Part shown: positions 35,860 through 48,164 of the stretch, piece after piece
How positions within the stretch are numbered: position 1 is the stretch's first letter
Layout of the letters: every line of letters starts with the position of its first letter
Assembly: GCA_030142905.1 (NCBI GenBank)
Contig: JASJOG010000056.1
Span: forward strand, 851,501-915,500
Direction: 5' to 3'
DNA from: Heliopora coerulea
Lineage: Eukaryota > Cnidaria > Anthozoa > Scleralcyonacea > Helioporidae
DNA length: 64,000 bases
Notes under the pieces: generated by a model
Database searches by the model: none
Told to the model about the DNA's origin: nothing
What the model saw: only the letters and a program-made list of their open reading frames with translations
Translations under genes and position numbers: made by a program

Positions 35860-38800
35860 CTGAAAAGAAAACCAAAAATAATGTCGTTAAAAATTCATGC
35901 ATAACGAAAGTTTTACTTCATTGCTAAACTCGCTATCCGGTCTGCGCGCAAAATCACGTGTGGTGGTCTGCTGCCTCGCCGTCGAAAGTTTTCCGTGTAG
36001 ACCAACAGGTTTTTGGAGGGAAATTTCCAGGTTAATTTAAAAAAAATATATTAGGTTTGTTTTACAAAAGATTAACCAGAAGGAACTGCTCTTGAAGGGG
36101 ATAAATGTTGTCAGTGTTTTCCAACAGCAAATAGACGTATAGATACATAACACCCATGCATGAAGTCATAGAGGGGAACCTATGAGAACAAGAAAGTAAA
36201 TTTATAGCGCCACCTGAAGTAAAAAGTGCGTGAAAAAGGGTGAAGGAACCAAAAGCCAGATTATAAATTTCCTGTTGACCTCGTTTGTTCGGGCCGCAGG
36301 AGAAAGTATTTGCCTTCAGTTTTTTTCGCACAGACCTCGCTCCTTCCTTGCAGAATCGATTCGCAGACGTCATGCAAATGCTTTTCCCGGTAGACGTCAA
36401 AATTTAGAATATAAAGTAAACTGTGCGCTTTCTTGAAGCGTTGAGTTCTAGTACCCTGTCATTGAGACAAAGTCGCATCTCTGAGGGAAGGATTCAAAAT
36501 ATTTATTATAAAAATTAAGTTTCCTGCACAATTAATGGAGCAAATAAAACTCGTATTCTGCAAACTGAAAGGTTTTATTGGGTGAAAAACGTTTTTCAGA
36601 AGTGAGTAGTACCGTTCCTTCGTTACGACTGATACGATTTTTTTCACCAGAGAAAAAAGTCGTACCAACGTTGTGGTTGGCTAACAGTTTTCCCGCCACA
36701 TTCTCTTCCGCAAACTTCCACGAGTTGACAATTTTTTGCCAACTGTACAACATGTAAAGCTCTCAAAGAACAAGAAATGGAAATGTTTGTGCAAGAACTT
36801 CATCATGGGAAGCCCCGGTAAGAACTATAACGCAGGTTGCATTTGTATATCAAACGACTGTCTAGTTTCGCCAAACAAAGCGTCCAGTGAAGTGTAAAGC
36901 ACTGTACGCAAGACCAAGTTTTCCTTGACAAGGAACCTTGTTCAAAGGCTAGTTATGACAGCTTTTGAAAAAGGCTACTTGTCACAAGAAGAACTTGCCA
37001 ATTTGTGTCGTACAGACAAGCAAATAATAAGCTTCTCAACAAACAACTTGTCGATGAAAACTTGGTCGTGTGTATAACGTAAACATTAGAGCTTTGTTCA
37101 GTCTGGTGGATTCTCCGCAACATTTACTTCGAAATCTCAGTACAGTCTTGCATCGCAGAGAAACTAGGTAATAGTAAGCTACTAGTTTTTATCATTCTGC
37201 GTTCACCAGACTTTCCTGGAGTTACCTCCTGGGATCTCATGGATGGCAATATTTTTATGAGGATCAAACATTACAAGTGTGCACAGTTCCACAGGAAATA
37301 ATTTATAGCATTTAGGAAATGAAAACCATGTTTGATAATTATATCTACTTTGAAGTTGTGATGTCTAACAAAAATTCTCACATTGCAACTTGCTGCATGG
37401 TACTTACACTAGTGATTATTCTATGTTGTTGGATGGTGCGTTTGCCTTGGAAGTCGGGAGATGCAACAAATATTCTGTACATTGAGCCACAGCCACCTGA
37501 ACGAAATGACCAAAGAAATAATCAGTTAAAAATAGTCAAAATCGTTAAAATATGTTTGGTAAAAAAATGGAACTGATTTTCTATTTTAGATCCGATTTTT
37601 ATATTGTTTTACCATTTCAAAAAACTGGGTCCCAGTCTCACCCTTAAACAGGCTAAGCCCTAAATGGAGTATACATTGGGTTTGAAAAGTAATGTTTTCA
37701 TAATCTACATTAATGATGTTCTCATCCTGCTAGTTGTTTTAATCCAAGTGTGCTGTGAAGGCAATTGGCACAATGATCCATCATTACAAAATGGCAAATA
37801 TCATAAACTATCAACTTGTGTAACATGGTTCAGTTGGGTCACTGGTGAATCTTAATCTTTGAATTTAACTAAAAACAAAATTTCTGTCAAATTGAATAAC
37901 AAGGATAAACATGGATATTTGCAAGCAAAATTTTGTTTGCTCCCTGAGACAATGGATCCACTCAAGTTACACAAGGAAGTCAGGCATTAGCAAAGTCAGG
38001 GGTGGTGGAGCAAATTTTGAGGAGGGCTAGTGAGACAAATTCAGCCTTTCAGATGTTTCTCCACAAAATTTCACAACAAATGTTCAGAAAAATAGTTGTT
38101 CCAACATTATTTTGGGAAAAAAGTTGGGGAAATAAAGCCAGCCCAGTCCCCCTTGGCTCTGCCATCCTTGAAAGTAATGCAATTTGAACACAATCTAATA
38201 GATATCTAGCAATGAACAACCTAGTCCTCATACATTGGTTTACTGATAAAAAAGCTCTGCCCTCAGATTTTTGACTGGGTTGCTCCAATGGCCATCAGCC
38301 AACAAACTTTACATTTTACCCTTAAATATGTAATAATAATGAATGATATGCAATGCCATAATAAACTCTTTGGTTCCCACTTTTTTTGTTCTGTCAATTG
38401 TTCTCTCAGTTCTTCTTTTGTCCATTCATTTGTTTTTGCTTTCTAGAGGTGTCCAATGTGTAGGACACTGGGCACTGAGGGGCTTATGCAGGAGTTGGTC
38501 TGTCTCGTTGGCCAGCTCTACCTGAAGGGTTATCAAAAGTAGTCACCACTTACCAAGAGGCAGTTCTGGAAAGAATTGATTTGAATAGAATACAGTTCAA
38601 GATCTCCCCACATGGTGGAGAAAATAGCTTTGTAGGCCCAATATGGTCCACAAATGGCTGGTTGCCTATATTGTATGTGATTTATTAGCAAGTAGTTATG
38701 CATTCAACACAAGATCCAGTCCTCCAAATGCTATTTTTCATTCACTCCATTAGTGTTATAAAGTTACATTTTTAATTGTTTAAATGAGTGACCCAGTGGA

Positions 38801-39936
38801 CCAAGTGGTTTGGGCCCCCAATATCTCCCACACCATTGACCATTCTGGGTTTGAATCTTGTGTCAGACACAGTTTTTTGACATTTTAAGTCTTTTATTGT
38901 TTTCATTTCACACATTCTGTTTTCATTTGGTTAAGAGTTAAAGGGTTATTGTTTGGCATTTCTCTGTTATTTTGGTAATGTCAGATGAATATTGCTTCAA
39001 CAATAGGATTTGGTGGGGGACCAGTGTCCATTTAATAAATCCAAATATTTTTGTCAGATGTACGAAGGCTATGGAGTAAACAGTAGTGATGGGTGATTAC
39101 TGATTTCTGAGTAATTGATACCATCGATACCTGGTTAATACTGTGGGTAATCAATACTGGGACTGGGACTGAACATGCTTTTCATTACTTGGCCTGGCAT
39201 GTTGTTACATTTATAATTATGGGAAAGTCTACAGAAAACAAGCAAAACTGGAAGCTCAATATGGAATTATCTTGAATGAAGGCTTGGTGTCAGTTGCATA
39301 GAGATGTTTTCCAGCACTCAAACAACACATCAAATATTTCTTCAACCATCTACATTCTTTTACTCGGGAAAAACAAACACCATGTATTTGTGATTGCACA
39401 GACTAATTTTATTGAAATCATGCAAAAATCGCCCACCTCCAGTAAACAGCATCTTCAAGTCACCCGTCACCCCATAATTGTTAATTATCAGGTGGAGTCT
39501 GCATGCAGGCTACATAATTGGTCGTTACCTGATATATCTTCAACTTCAACTGTGGAGGCATTCAAATTTGACTTGATTATCTCAGCAATTCTCTTCTCGC
39601 CTTCTGTAACAGCTACCACTTGTGTACTTTTGTATCGTATCGGAATACTTCCAAAAAAATTTGAAACCTAAGAGAAATCCAGAAACCTAATAAAACACCT
39701 GGACAAGACGCTTGTCCTATGTACTTCAGTCTTCAGACAGCTCGTTATGTTTCAAGGTATTTTGGCGACAACTTGACATTTGTCCAATCATTCTGCACAG
39801 ATAGGTAAGAAAAGGTACTGGGTTGCTTAAAGTGACTTACTTTGTTCTTACGAGGAAGGACATATCGTATAAAAGCACATTGCTGAGTAGGAAAACGTAA
39901 CGACGAAATAAAAATCCTTAAATTAACAATCGCCAT
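35803..39936 (-). CDS. BOLA3: BOLA3, mitochondrial BolA-like protein 3 (4 exons, complete)
   Basis: Four exons join in phase to give 126 residues. BOLA3 works in mitochondria with GLRX5 in late delivery of [4Fe-4S] clusters, for example to lipoyl synthase. The first 32 residues are basic and free of Asp and Glu, as expected for a mitochondrial presequence. The BolA fold follows: TEGEKRIAEIIKSNL, then STVEVEDISGGCGSMY, then ASPDFQGKRTIQQHR, then MHGLTI. The cysteine of GGCG (about residue 81) and the histidine of QQH (about residue 103) match the human cluster ligands. Human BOLA3 is 107 residues, so this one has a slightly longer N-terminus. AATAAA follows on the same strand. The gene converges with MROH1; a hAT-like MITE lies between them. 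All introns are GT-AG. Confidence 0.93.
35860..37407. other. BOLA3 intron 3
   Basis: No second gene is evident. A plus-strand stretch near 36955-37075 reads LVMTAFEKGYLSQEELANLC but has a stop soon after and no recognised relative. Confidence 0.4.
37408..37496 (-). CDS. BOLA3: BOLA3 exon 3
   Basis: Acceptor cgttcag; reads GGCGSMYRIFVASPDFQGKR then TIQQHRIITS; donor gtaagt, phase 0. It holds both predicted cluster ligands (Cys of GGCG, His of QQH). Confidence 0.95.
38783..38882 (+). repeat. tRNA-like SINE head in BOLA3 intron
   Basis: gagtgacccagtggacc and ctgggtttgaatcttg resemble A and B boxes at tRNA-like spacing. Confidence 0.45.
39529..39667 (-). CDS. BOLA3: BOLA3 exon 2
   Basis: Acceptor ctcttag, then 46 codons reading VSNFFGSIPIRYKSTQVVAV then TEGEKRIAEIIKSNLNASTV and EVEDIS. 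Donor gtaacg, leaves phase 1. It matches the human run 'TEGELRVTQILKEKFPRATAIKVTDIS'. Confidence 0.92.
39841..39936 (-). CDS. BOLA3: BOLA3 exon 1 (presequence)
   Basis: ATG at 39936-39934, 32 codons reading MAIVNLRIFISSLRFPTQQC and ending VLPRKNK, phase 0, donor gtaagt. It has several Arg and Lys and no Asp or Glu, as in a mitochondrial targeting peptide. Confidence 0.85.
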
Positions 39937-40077
39937 ATTGGATTATATATGTATGTTACGTAATATGTTCACTAGCTTCCTGTTCCTCCGACAACCAATG
40001 TCTCACACACTGATCTCCATACTAACTGATCCTAATTATGGAAGTCAGTGGTCTCACACACGGGCTTAGGTTACCTG

Positions 40078-40178
40078 AGAAGGAGGGTTAGGGCATGGTT
40101 AGGGTTAGGATCAGGGTTGGGATAGGTTAGAATTAGGGTTAGTTCTAGCTCTAACCCTAATCCTCCTTCTCAGGCATA
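40078..40178. repeat. Hairpin of telomere-like TTAGGG units
   Basis: cctgagaaggagggttaggg and its complement enclose ggttagggttagg and variants. The block is short, inverted and internal, so not a telomere. Confidence 0.75.
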
Positions 40179-40633
40179 ACATTTAGCCACGACCGATTAC
40201 GTTCATATAAAGTTAGGTTGTAAAGACTGTTAAACAGTATTTAGCAGAGAAAATCAGACTAGTTTATATTGTCTCCTCAGGTTTAAAAACTACTTGGCGC
40301 AATAAGGTTTCAATATTTATTTAGTAATCAAACCACGATTACGTTGCGACTGAAAACCAGGGGTGGAGAAGAGGACAGCTGAGGGAATGCTGCCGTAAAA
40401 GTTTTGAAATTTTAAATCGTACTCTCGTGATACGTCATGGAATTCTCAATATTCATTTTGCAAAAAAAAAAAAAAAAAATCAAACAATTTGAGGCCCAAA
40501 ATATTTGAGAATATTTTAGAAGCATATTTCTTCCCGGTGAAGTTTCTAAACTTTACAATAGGCCCTTAAGTCACGATTAGAAAGATTTTTCGAAAATTTC
40601 TACTAAAATGCTGATTCCATTTATCGTTTTTAA

Positions 40634-40818
40634 GCCTGGTTCACACGAGCAACACAAGCATAAGGACAAGATCAATACGAAAACAAGGCATATCTCCTCT
40701 AGGACATGCGAAGACAAAGCAACAAGAATTTTTCTTTGTTTCGTCTTTTGTTCGTCTCTTGGCTTATGCTTTGACTATGATCCTATGCTTATGCTTATGC
40801 TCACGTGTGAACCAGGCC
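40634..40818. mobile_element. TTAA-flanked MITE, 185 bp
   Basis: gcctggttcacacg at the left and its complement cgtgtgaaccaggc at the right, each beside TTAA (40630-40633, 40819-40822). Both ends continue with cataagg / cttatgc variants. Confidence 0.78.
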
Positions 40819-40822
40819 TTAA

Positions 40823-41784
40823 CCATCAGACGTACCATCCTTCAGATAGTGAGACGATTTTTACTAATTTTGATTAAATTAGCGAAAAATTTAAGATTTT
40901 TACTCAAAAGAGTTTTCATTTACTTATCCCGATGGAGAGTGGAGAGTTCGTATTTATAAACAATGCCTGCTTTAACGTGATATGAAAACCATCTTGTATT
41001 CATTCAACTTTTTATTTCTGCGAATGAATGCCAACCAAGCTAAGGATAAAAACATGCTGTTAGGAAAAGCAGTACGACTGATGCCTTTATTTTCAACTTG
41101 AGATTTTTTATACATAGATGAATATGTGGTATGTCTTGGGAGAAATGACACCTATGTAGGACGACGGAATGCATATTACCCAGTGGACAATTAAGTAAAT
41201 AAATTATCAAGTTTTATGAGCATTGAGAAGGGATTAAAGAATAAACGCCGGTAGTTTATAGGATTTAGTGTCTCGAGCTTTAGAGGCTATTTATTTGATG
41301 AAAGTGATCTGGATTTTTTATGATTTTTTAGTTTGCCTAGTATGGACGTTCGAATACATATATCGGTCTATGTGCTGTAAAATGGCAGGACGTTAAAAAT
41401 CAATGGAGTTAAGCTACCGGTTCCTCAAGAGGAACAACAAAAAGGCGCTATTTTTGACGTATCCTTAAACTCCGACATGCCAAGGTTGGTAAACCAACCA
41501 ATTTTGTGATGGTAGACGTATTTGTTTCTTGAAAGTTAACGTTCTGAAAATTGCTGACATAGCAAACGTTTTTATTTTGTGTATGTATTCTGTGAAAGTT
41601 TGCCTGAGTTTCGTAGTCAACTGTTGCCTGTCATGAAAAGTGGATGCAATCATTTTTTCCCTTACCTCAGGGTACAAAGATTTTTCTGTTTAAGTTCACT
41701 GGCAAAGCTATGCACAACAGTAGATCATGCTATGCAAATTTTACAGTACCCAAGCACAGCAAGAGGTCATAAAGTCAAGCAGAA
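40823..41784. other. Spacer upstream of BOLA3, nothing recognised
   Basis: Small open frames near 41465-41791 have no recognisable product. Confidence 0.45.
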
Positions 41785-41785
41785 A

Positions 41786-42075
41786 AACTGACTTGAGTGG
41801 GATTCGAACTCACATCTTCAGGGTTCCGGATCGCTGCACCACCAATTGAGCTACGTGTCAGCTGGGAACAGCATGCTTGTTTGATCCATTTTAAGTACAC
41901 AAGAGATTCTCAGGACAACTTAGCACTCGATATCCGTGAGGATGTGCAGTGTTTCAGCTCCATTTCAGAATCATCTTCAGGGTAACATGAACAGAATATT
42001 TCATGAATTAACATGAATTAACCCATAATTAATAATGAATCATTCAATATTCATGAAATATTCTCTTCATGTTAC
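41786..42075 (-). mobile_element. tRNA-derived SINE
   Basis: On the minus strand, gctgacacgtagctcaattgg (A box) and gtgagttcgaatcccac (B box) form a tRNA-like head. The acceptor-like ends ctgac and gtcag pair for 5 bp only. Next to it lies an attcatgaaatatt inverted repeat (about 41990-42075). Confidence 0.65.
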
Positions 42076-42971
42076 CCTACCCTGGGGACCATTACTTTGA
42101 GAAATGCAACAATAAAAAAATTTTAGTGGTTTAGCTAGCGGTTATGCCAAACATGACTAGAAATTGTTGCCATACTACAAATAATACTTGCTAATATAAT
42201 CCCATTCTAGAGGATTAAACCGTTAATTTTGTTTTCGAAGACGGGAAACTATGGCCAGTGGCCTTGAATTCTTCCCTCCTGAAATCCTCACCTCTGCCCC
42301 TGTAGTCCCATTGTAGTCAAATTCATCCAAATCGACGTGTAGTAGTGGCGGAACGTAAGGTGTCTTAATGTATTACGTGGTGTAAGCTATACCTACATAG
42401 CCTATTTTCTGTTTACTTTCTTGTTGATACTGTTCTTCATGCACGCCAGATCAGGGTAATTCAAGAACTTTCAGTACAAAAATGCCACTGATCACTTATT
42501 GTTACTTATGACTTTTATTTTAATGAAGATTTTGTCGAACGTATTTATGTTGATAAATAAACTGGTCAACTGTTAGATTGTAGTTGTAAGCTCGAAATTT
42601 CAATGAAACTTTCAGCAGAAACTGGTATGAATCAGTTTCTAAAATTTATGATGAAAATCTAGGCACAAGTATCGTTCTTTTGCCTAAAAAATTGGCTTTA
42701 TTGCACTAATCACGGCTCCGTAATCAATAAGTGCTGAGTATTGGATATCGAGTAGCGGAACCAATCAGACTGTAGAATTTGCATCAGACTACTAATAAGC
42801 TTCCAGGGAAAACATTTTGTTTCCAGTGTTTCCTTATACGGTAAATATATAGCTCGTATTGTACTTGTCGTTCAGATCTACGTGAGATCTGAATAATAGT
42901 CAGTTTTGCAGAAACACTTCTTGAAGATGTTAAATACAGTGCGGTCAATTATTTTCATATTCATTTATAAT

Positions 42972-43211
42972 ACGGCAGACAGACAGACAGATTTTATTTA
43001 TACACGGTAGAACCATCAGTTCAGATCATATAAACAGTTTAAAAATTTTAGACGAAATAACATGCACATAGAATAGAAGAAGTAAAAAGAAATGTGGCTT
43101 ACTGGTTTACATGATTGCCGTGTGAGAGTCTGATGAAGAAAATAAGCTATCAATGCCTTTTTTAAATGTGCTAAATGATCCAGCTAATTTGAGCTCTCTT
43201 GGAAGACTATT
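42972..43211 (-). repeat. LINE 3' UTR and TCTG tail
   Basis: The minus strand ends aaatctgtctgtctgtctg. Short tandem repeats at the 3' end, in place of poly(A), are usual for the CR1/L2 groups. Confidence 0.65.
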
Positions 43212-45250
43212 CTATAGAAAAGCTCCACCGTAGCTGAAACTATGCTCTAAATAATCTGTTCGTGGCAATGGTAGAAATAGCTTATTCTCAGAATCCCTTG
43301 AATTATGATTACTTATTCTACTGGTAAACAATTCCTGAAGGTAATCTGGGGTATGATCGTTAAGTACTTTATAAATTAGGATAACTTTGTGTTTTTTACG
43401 AGTGATTATTAGCTTATTCCAGTGAAGTCTCTTCAGTACTAAGTCTGAACACACTACATAACTGGATTTAGTAATCACTCTGGCAGCTCTATTCTGCAGT
43501 TTTTGCAGGTTATCACATATCACATTATAATTTCCCGCTAATGCCGTCCCAAACGGGACTACTACAATAGTTGAAATAAGGTTCAATTAAGATTTGTAAA
43601 CTTTTACAGCTGTTTCTTTTCCTATAAATGGTCTCATAAGTTTAACAGAGCTCGTGGGAGCAGAAATCTTTTTGGAGATTTCGGAAACGGGCTTATTCCA
43701 GGACAGGTGTTCATCAAAATTTAATCCTAATGATTTGGTATTCTTGACTCTATTAATCTGTTTGCCTTCAACAAAGATATTTATCTCCTGACCATTTTGC
43801 GTCTGAAGTCTTTGACGACAACCAATAATCATAAATTCGGTCTTGGCTGTGTTCAGGCTCAATTTATTTGCTTTAAGGCACTTGTTTAATTTGCTTAATT
43901 CATTACTCATTTTCTGCTCTATTTCACTTAACTTCGAACCAGAATAACTGATGTTCGTGTCATCAGCATACATCCTGGGAGAACTGTCGTTCAAGCAAGT
44001 AGGTAGATCGTTGATATAGACCAAGAAGAACAGAGGGCCGATTATACAGCCCTGGGGAACCCCATATGTTATTGGTTTAGAAGAAGACAAATGCTCGTTT
44101 GCGTAACATCTTTGACTTCGATTTGTTAAGTATGACTCAAACCATCGTAGAGCATTTTGATCGACATCATAATGCGCCAATTTTCCCAACGGGATTCCGT
44201 GATTAATGGTGTCAAATGCTTTTTTAAGATCAATAAAAATTATGCCGTTGGTGAATCCGTTGTCAATATTGACACACCAGTTATTTGTCGTTTCAAGTAA
44301 AACTGTTATTGTACTATGAAGCGAACGAAACCCTGATTGGTATTTGGTTAATAAATTGTTGTCAATCAGGTATTTATAAAATTGGTTGTAGACTATTTTT
44401 TCAAATACCTTTGCAACTACTGTTGGATAAGTTTATATAAAGTTATTGTTAATAGTTCTAGGCGTAGTGACAATCTAAAATCGGACTCGGGTTACACTGA
44501 CCATGCTTGTAATTAGATCAGGGTGTAAATTCGTACTGAAAGGAGTGTGACAAAAAAGCTCAGAGCTTGTCTGACGAACATCATCGGTAGTAGGAACAAG
44601 TCGATAATTATATGGTTAAACGGATAGATACAGTCCCGTCGATTGATGCTCTAAGTAAATCAGAAACCAGAGCAGAATCATCGAGGGTTCTGCAACAACT
44701 ACCGTTATTATTGATATTGGTCGCCAATTGTCAAGATCTGACTTTTTTCCACACTTGACAAAAGGTGAGACCTTGACCATTTTCCAGTTTTCAGGGAAAA
44801 TACCAGTTACAATTGATTGCCTGAATATAGAGGTCAAAGAAGGTGACACAATATTGGCCGTAATTTTTAAAAAGTAGCATGGAATATTGTCTAGACCGGC
44901 AGCTTTTTTTTTTTGCCTTAGTTTTCTTGAGTGATCAATTGACGTCAAGTATTTCGATCTCAGTAAAAACAAAAATTTTATTTACAGGTTTAAGGTACGA
45001 TATTGGATCGTTTTGAGTTTCCGCAATTTTACTAGCCTGGATCCTAGCTATTCTCGTAAAGTGGCAATTAAAAGCTTCCGCTATACCTTCTGGCGTGGCT
45101 GCAATTTTGTTGTGAAGATTGATTTCAGGGATAAGTGTAGATTTATTACCTTGACGAAAACTCACTTCATTAATAAGTTTCCAGGTTTTATTTGGATCAT
45201 TTTTTGATTGCTCAAGGTTGGTTTTAAAATAATTGCGTTTAGCCTGTTTG
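43212..45250 (-). pseudogene. LINE ORF2 reverse transcriptase part
   Basis: Resumes with KIKQAKRNYFKTNLEQSKND, then AAGLDNIPCYFLK, DNWRPISIITVV, an insertion, SGFRSLHSTITVLLETTNNW, FIDLKKAFDTINHGIPLGKL, GVPQGCIIGPLFFLVYINDL and MYADDTNISYSG. The YADD catalytic pair is kept. The C-terminal LQKLQNRAARVIT block follows a stop at 43589-43587. Frame changes lie near 44950 and around 43530-43595. Confidence 0.88.
44427..44695. mobile_element. Unclassified insertion within the reverse transcriptase
   Basis: RT coding stops being recognisable after ISIITVVV and resumes at TVVAKVFEKIVYNQF, so the block between is inserted. Both borders carry related gcaac(aac)tac sequence, a possible imperfect target duplication. 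Contents not recognised. Confidence 0.55.
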
Positions 45251-45257
45251 ATCTTAA

Positions 45258-45932
45258 GCCGCGTTCACACTAGCGTCCTAGGCCTGACCTGTGCCTAATC
45301 TGGACCAAGATTTTTGATAGTGTGAACGTGTTTTACCTGGCCTAGGCCTGACCTGGGCCTGACCTAGGCCATCAAAATCAGATCAGCAAACGTAGCTGGC
45401 CTGGGCCTCAACTTTGCTGGTGTAGACGGGTTTTACCTGACTCTGGCCTTGTTCCGCTCAAATTACCGTGACAAGAAGCACTAGGGCTAAACATTTAACA
45501 CGGTTTTTTGAATGTATGTGACTAGTTAATGGAACTTTACTGCGTTCTGTGAGTTCATTGCACCACGGCATACTTCACAATTAGGTTTTGTCGACATCAA
45601 GGGCAAATTCTTTGACAAACAACGAGACCAAGTTTCAGTTCATGCAATGAAAATCTTGCGTTATCAAGTTTCAATTACGCGAAAAACCTCTGTCGGGGAA
45701 GCGTACTTTAGGCGTTCACGACCGTAATAGCTGAAACCAGAGGGAAATTGGCGAGTCTGCGATTGTCAAAGCTTGTATAGATTCTGTTGTTTGTCCAACT
45801 GCTGACCCTTCTAGGCTAAAGTGAGCCTGTTCAGTTTGGCCTGAGAGTTTTGTTTGAACGGATCCACTTTTACCTTGACCTGGTCTGGGTCAGGCCCAGG
45901 TCAGGCCTAGGTCGATACTATGAACGCGGTTT
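45258..45932. mobile_element. MITE with ccgcgttca ends, inside the LINE
   Basis: gccgcgttcacactagcgtc at the left and the complement of aaccgcgttcatagtatcg at the right. Both arms continue with several ctaggcctgacctggg units for 60-100 bases. TTAA precedes the left end. Interior without coding signal. Confidence 0.75.
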
Positions 45933-46115
45933 TATTGACGGACCTTACGATTACATGACAGCAACGGGAACGGGAACGTCTCAGGACTAGAACGAGCGCG
46001 CGGTTGACGTTGGCGTTTCCTGCTTAAATTTAACCTTACGATTGTACTGTAGAACCACACTAGACGTCGATTGTTGCTTGAATATAAATTTGAGTAGTTT
46101 GAACATAAATTCGAA

Positions 46116-46412
46116 ATGCCTAAGCTTAGAGAAGCAATTGCTTTGGCTTATGGGTGTAATGTAATAGACGACGTAGAGCTTGCACTTCTATTTGATGCCA
46201 GCAAGCCTAAAAATCTTGATATTCCGTATTTTACATATAATAACTTTAATTTGGATGATATGACCGACGATGAATGCAAGACGGAATTTCGATTTTATCG
46301 AAATGATATTTATAATTTGATCGATGTTCTTCGTATACCAGCTGAGATCACCTGTTACAATGGCCTTAAAGTTAACGTGGTTGAGTCAATGTGTATATTT
46401 TTGAAGCTATGA
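46116..46412 (+). pseudogene. PIF/Harbinger transposase N-terminal fragment
   Basis: 98 codons from ATG: MPKLREAIALAYGCNVIDDV ... NLDDMTDDECKTEFRFYRND then LRIPAEITCYNGLKVNVVES and a stop. The 'DDECK.EFRF...DI..L...L.IP' pattern is the usual start of PIF/Harbinger nucleases in cnidarian genomes. The catalytic DDE part is absent, so it is a truncated copy. Confidence 0.7.
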
Positions 46413-46478
46413 TGTTATGCTGGATAGCTACGTAATAAATATTCATGACTTCGACATTTTTGCGCTTAATTTACATTA

Positions 46479-46511
46479 AATCGTTCCGGGTTTTTTTTTT
46501 TTTTTTTTTTT
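46479..46511. repeat. Poly(T) tract
   Basis: A run of more than 20 T within the Harbinger-derived element. Confidence 0.8.
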
Positions 46512-46964
46512 CTATGATGTAATCTCGAACTATTGAACAAAATACATATAATTATAGGTCATATTTACCTGTTTTCTTTCGACACATTGCTGGCGTTTTC
46601 ACACAACGTCAAAACGTATGAAACGGCGTCGTATTAGCTTGAGACAACGCGGACTTCTCGAGACGCGCATGCGCAGTTAGAGCGTTTTCGAGTTCGACGT
46701 CTCCGTTCCCGTTGCCGTCCTCTAATCGTAATAATACAGTATAAACCGGATGTGGTTTATAGTTGCTAAAAGCATAGTGATGACACGTTGATGGGAAACA
46801 GACAACTAGTTATTTTTATGTTTATGAACTCTCACGGAATCGTTGCGCTTTCATTATGATCTCACGATTAATCTATTCGTCAGTTTTCTTGTCCTTCTTG
46901 ATATGTTTATGCAATTCGGACGATGTTCCTTCCGAAAAATGTCCCCCCCGACTTGTTAAAGCTC

Positions 46965-47955
46965 GCGGCGCCGATGTTTCTGGCAACTTTGAACGATCTC
47001 CATGTCGTTTCATCATTAATTTAGCTTTCTGAAGCACGTAGTCCCTTTTGTGTACCTGGCTTAATACATCAGCTGTAATCCAAGGGGATCCCTTTTTACC
47101 ACTTCTTTTCTTCCTTAACGGTACATGCTAGTCAATAACATTTAAAAATTTCTTCTTCCACACTTCCCACATCTTGTTTGGGTTGTCATGTAAACAAACT
47201 TCATGCCAGCGCAACTGGCTAAGGTCGTTCAGAAAGTTTGTTTCATTGAAATGGTTGAAGTTTCTCTTTATGATGATTTTATTGACATCTGTTTTTAGAA
47301 GATTTGGCTTGCGAATAAAATAAACAAGGGAGTGATCTCTTATACCTAGGTGGATAACTCCAAAGTTAATTATTTTCTCTGAACTATTAGTAATACACAA
47401 ATGCAAAAGAATTTGTGTAGTTGGACATATTCTTGTTGGTTCCTTTATCAATTGCGTTAAGCCGTATACATCTAATACATTCAGGAGATCGGTAGACACT
47501 TCATCAAGGGTGGTAGATGGGAAATTGCAATTTAAGTCTCCCAGTAGATATAATTCTACGTTTTCTGCATCAATTTTGCCAATTAAGTTCTCGAAGAAGC
47601 CGATTGAATCTGGTGGAGATTTGGGCGGTCTATACCAAGTACTAACCAAAAATGGCTTAGAACGAGGGTTTGTAATTTCGATCGTTTAGCATTCCAGTAG
47701 TTCTACATTTAAGTCTTCGCGGATACGAAAATTCAGATTGCTCCTAATATATATGCATACTCCACCGCCATTTCTACTATTATGGGTACGACGTTTCCTA
47801 GCTATTTCGTATCCAGGAATATAAAGTTCGTTGTCCTTAACAGATTGATCTAATTTAGTTTCATCAAGTGCTAAGACATCTATTCTAGTTCCTTCAGTAA
47901 AAGCTCTTAGTTCGTCGATATGAGAAAATAAGCTGTTCCTGTTTAAGCATGCCAC
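46965..47955 (-). pseudogene. LINE ORF2 APE endonuclease part
   Basis: Blocks seen: TRIDVLALDETKLDQS, NGGGVCIYIRSNL, VSTWYRPPKSPPDSIGFFEN, ENVELYLLGDLNCNFPS and GIRDHSLVYF. The GDLNCN and DH blocks are endonuclease signatures. Stops TAA (47688-47686) and TAG (47130-47128) interrupt one reading frame. It runs on as SPWITADVLSQVHKRDYVLQ until about 46965, where foreign DNA begins. Confidence 0.85.
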
Positions 47956-48164
47956 AGCAAGTCGCCGTTTAAATAATTAAGAATATATTGAATTACCAGA
48001 TAAAAAATTATCTGAGGTAAACATAACATCAGACTCCCACTGGGCAACATCCGAGCCCCTTTTTATGTGAGTCATAAAGTTCCGAGCTGAAAGGGAAGTT
48101 TTCCAGTTTTATTTAGGCGGAGACGACTGCGGTTTAAGTGGTTTGGCGTAATATTACTGTGAAC

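Larger units (their letters stand above)
45943..46735. mobile_element. Harbinger-derived DNA element inside the LINE
   Basis: cttacgattacatgacagcaacggg at the left and the complement of ttacgattagaggacggcaacggg at the right are terminal inverted repeats. It carries the N-terminal piece of a PIF/Harbinger-type protein. Confidence 0.68.

Noticed and set aside
36062..36400. Minus-strand frame first considered as the middle of BOLA3 (CMGVMYLYV...)
   Set aside because: It lacks the QQH motif and splice-site fit; the true exon is at 37408-37496.
39276..39671. 131-codon plus-strand open frame
   Set aside because: It lies antisense to BOLA3 exon 2, which explains the sequence better.
41790..41870. 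tRNA gene on the minus strand
   Set aside because: The anticodon arm does not fold properly and the acceptor stem has mismatches; a SINE head is more likely.
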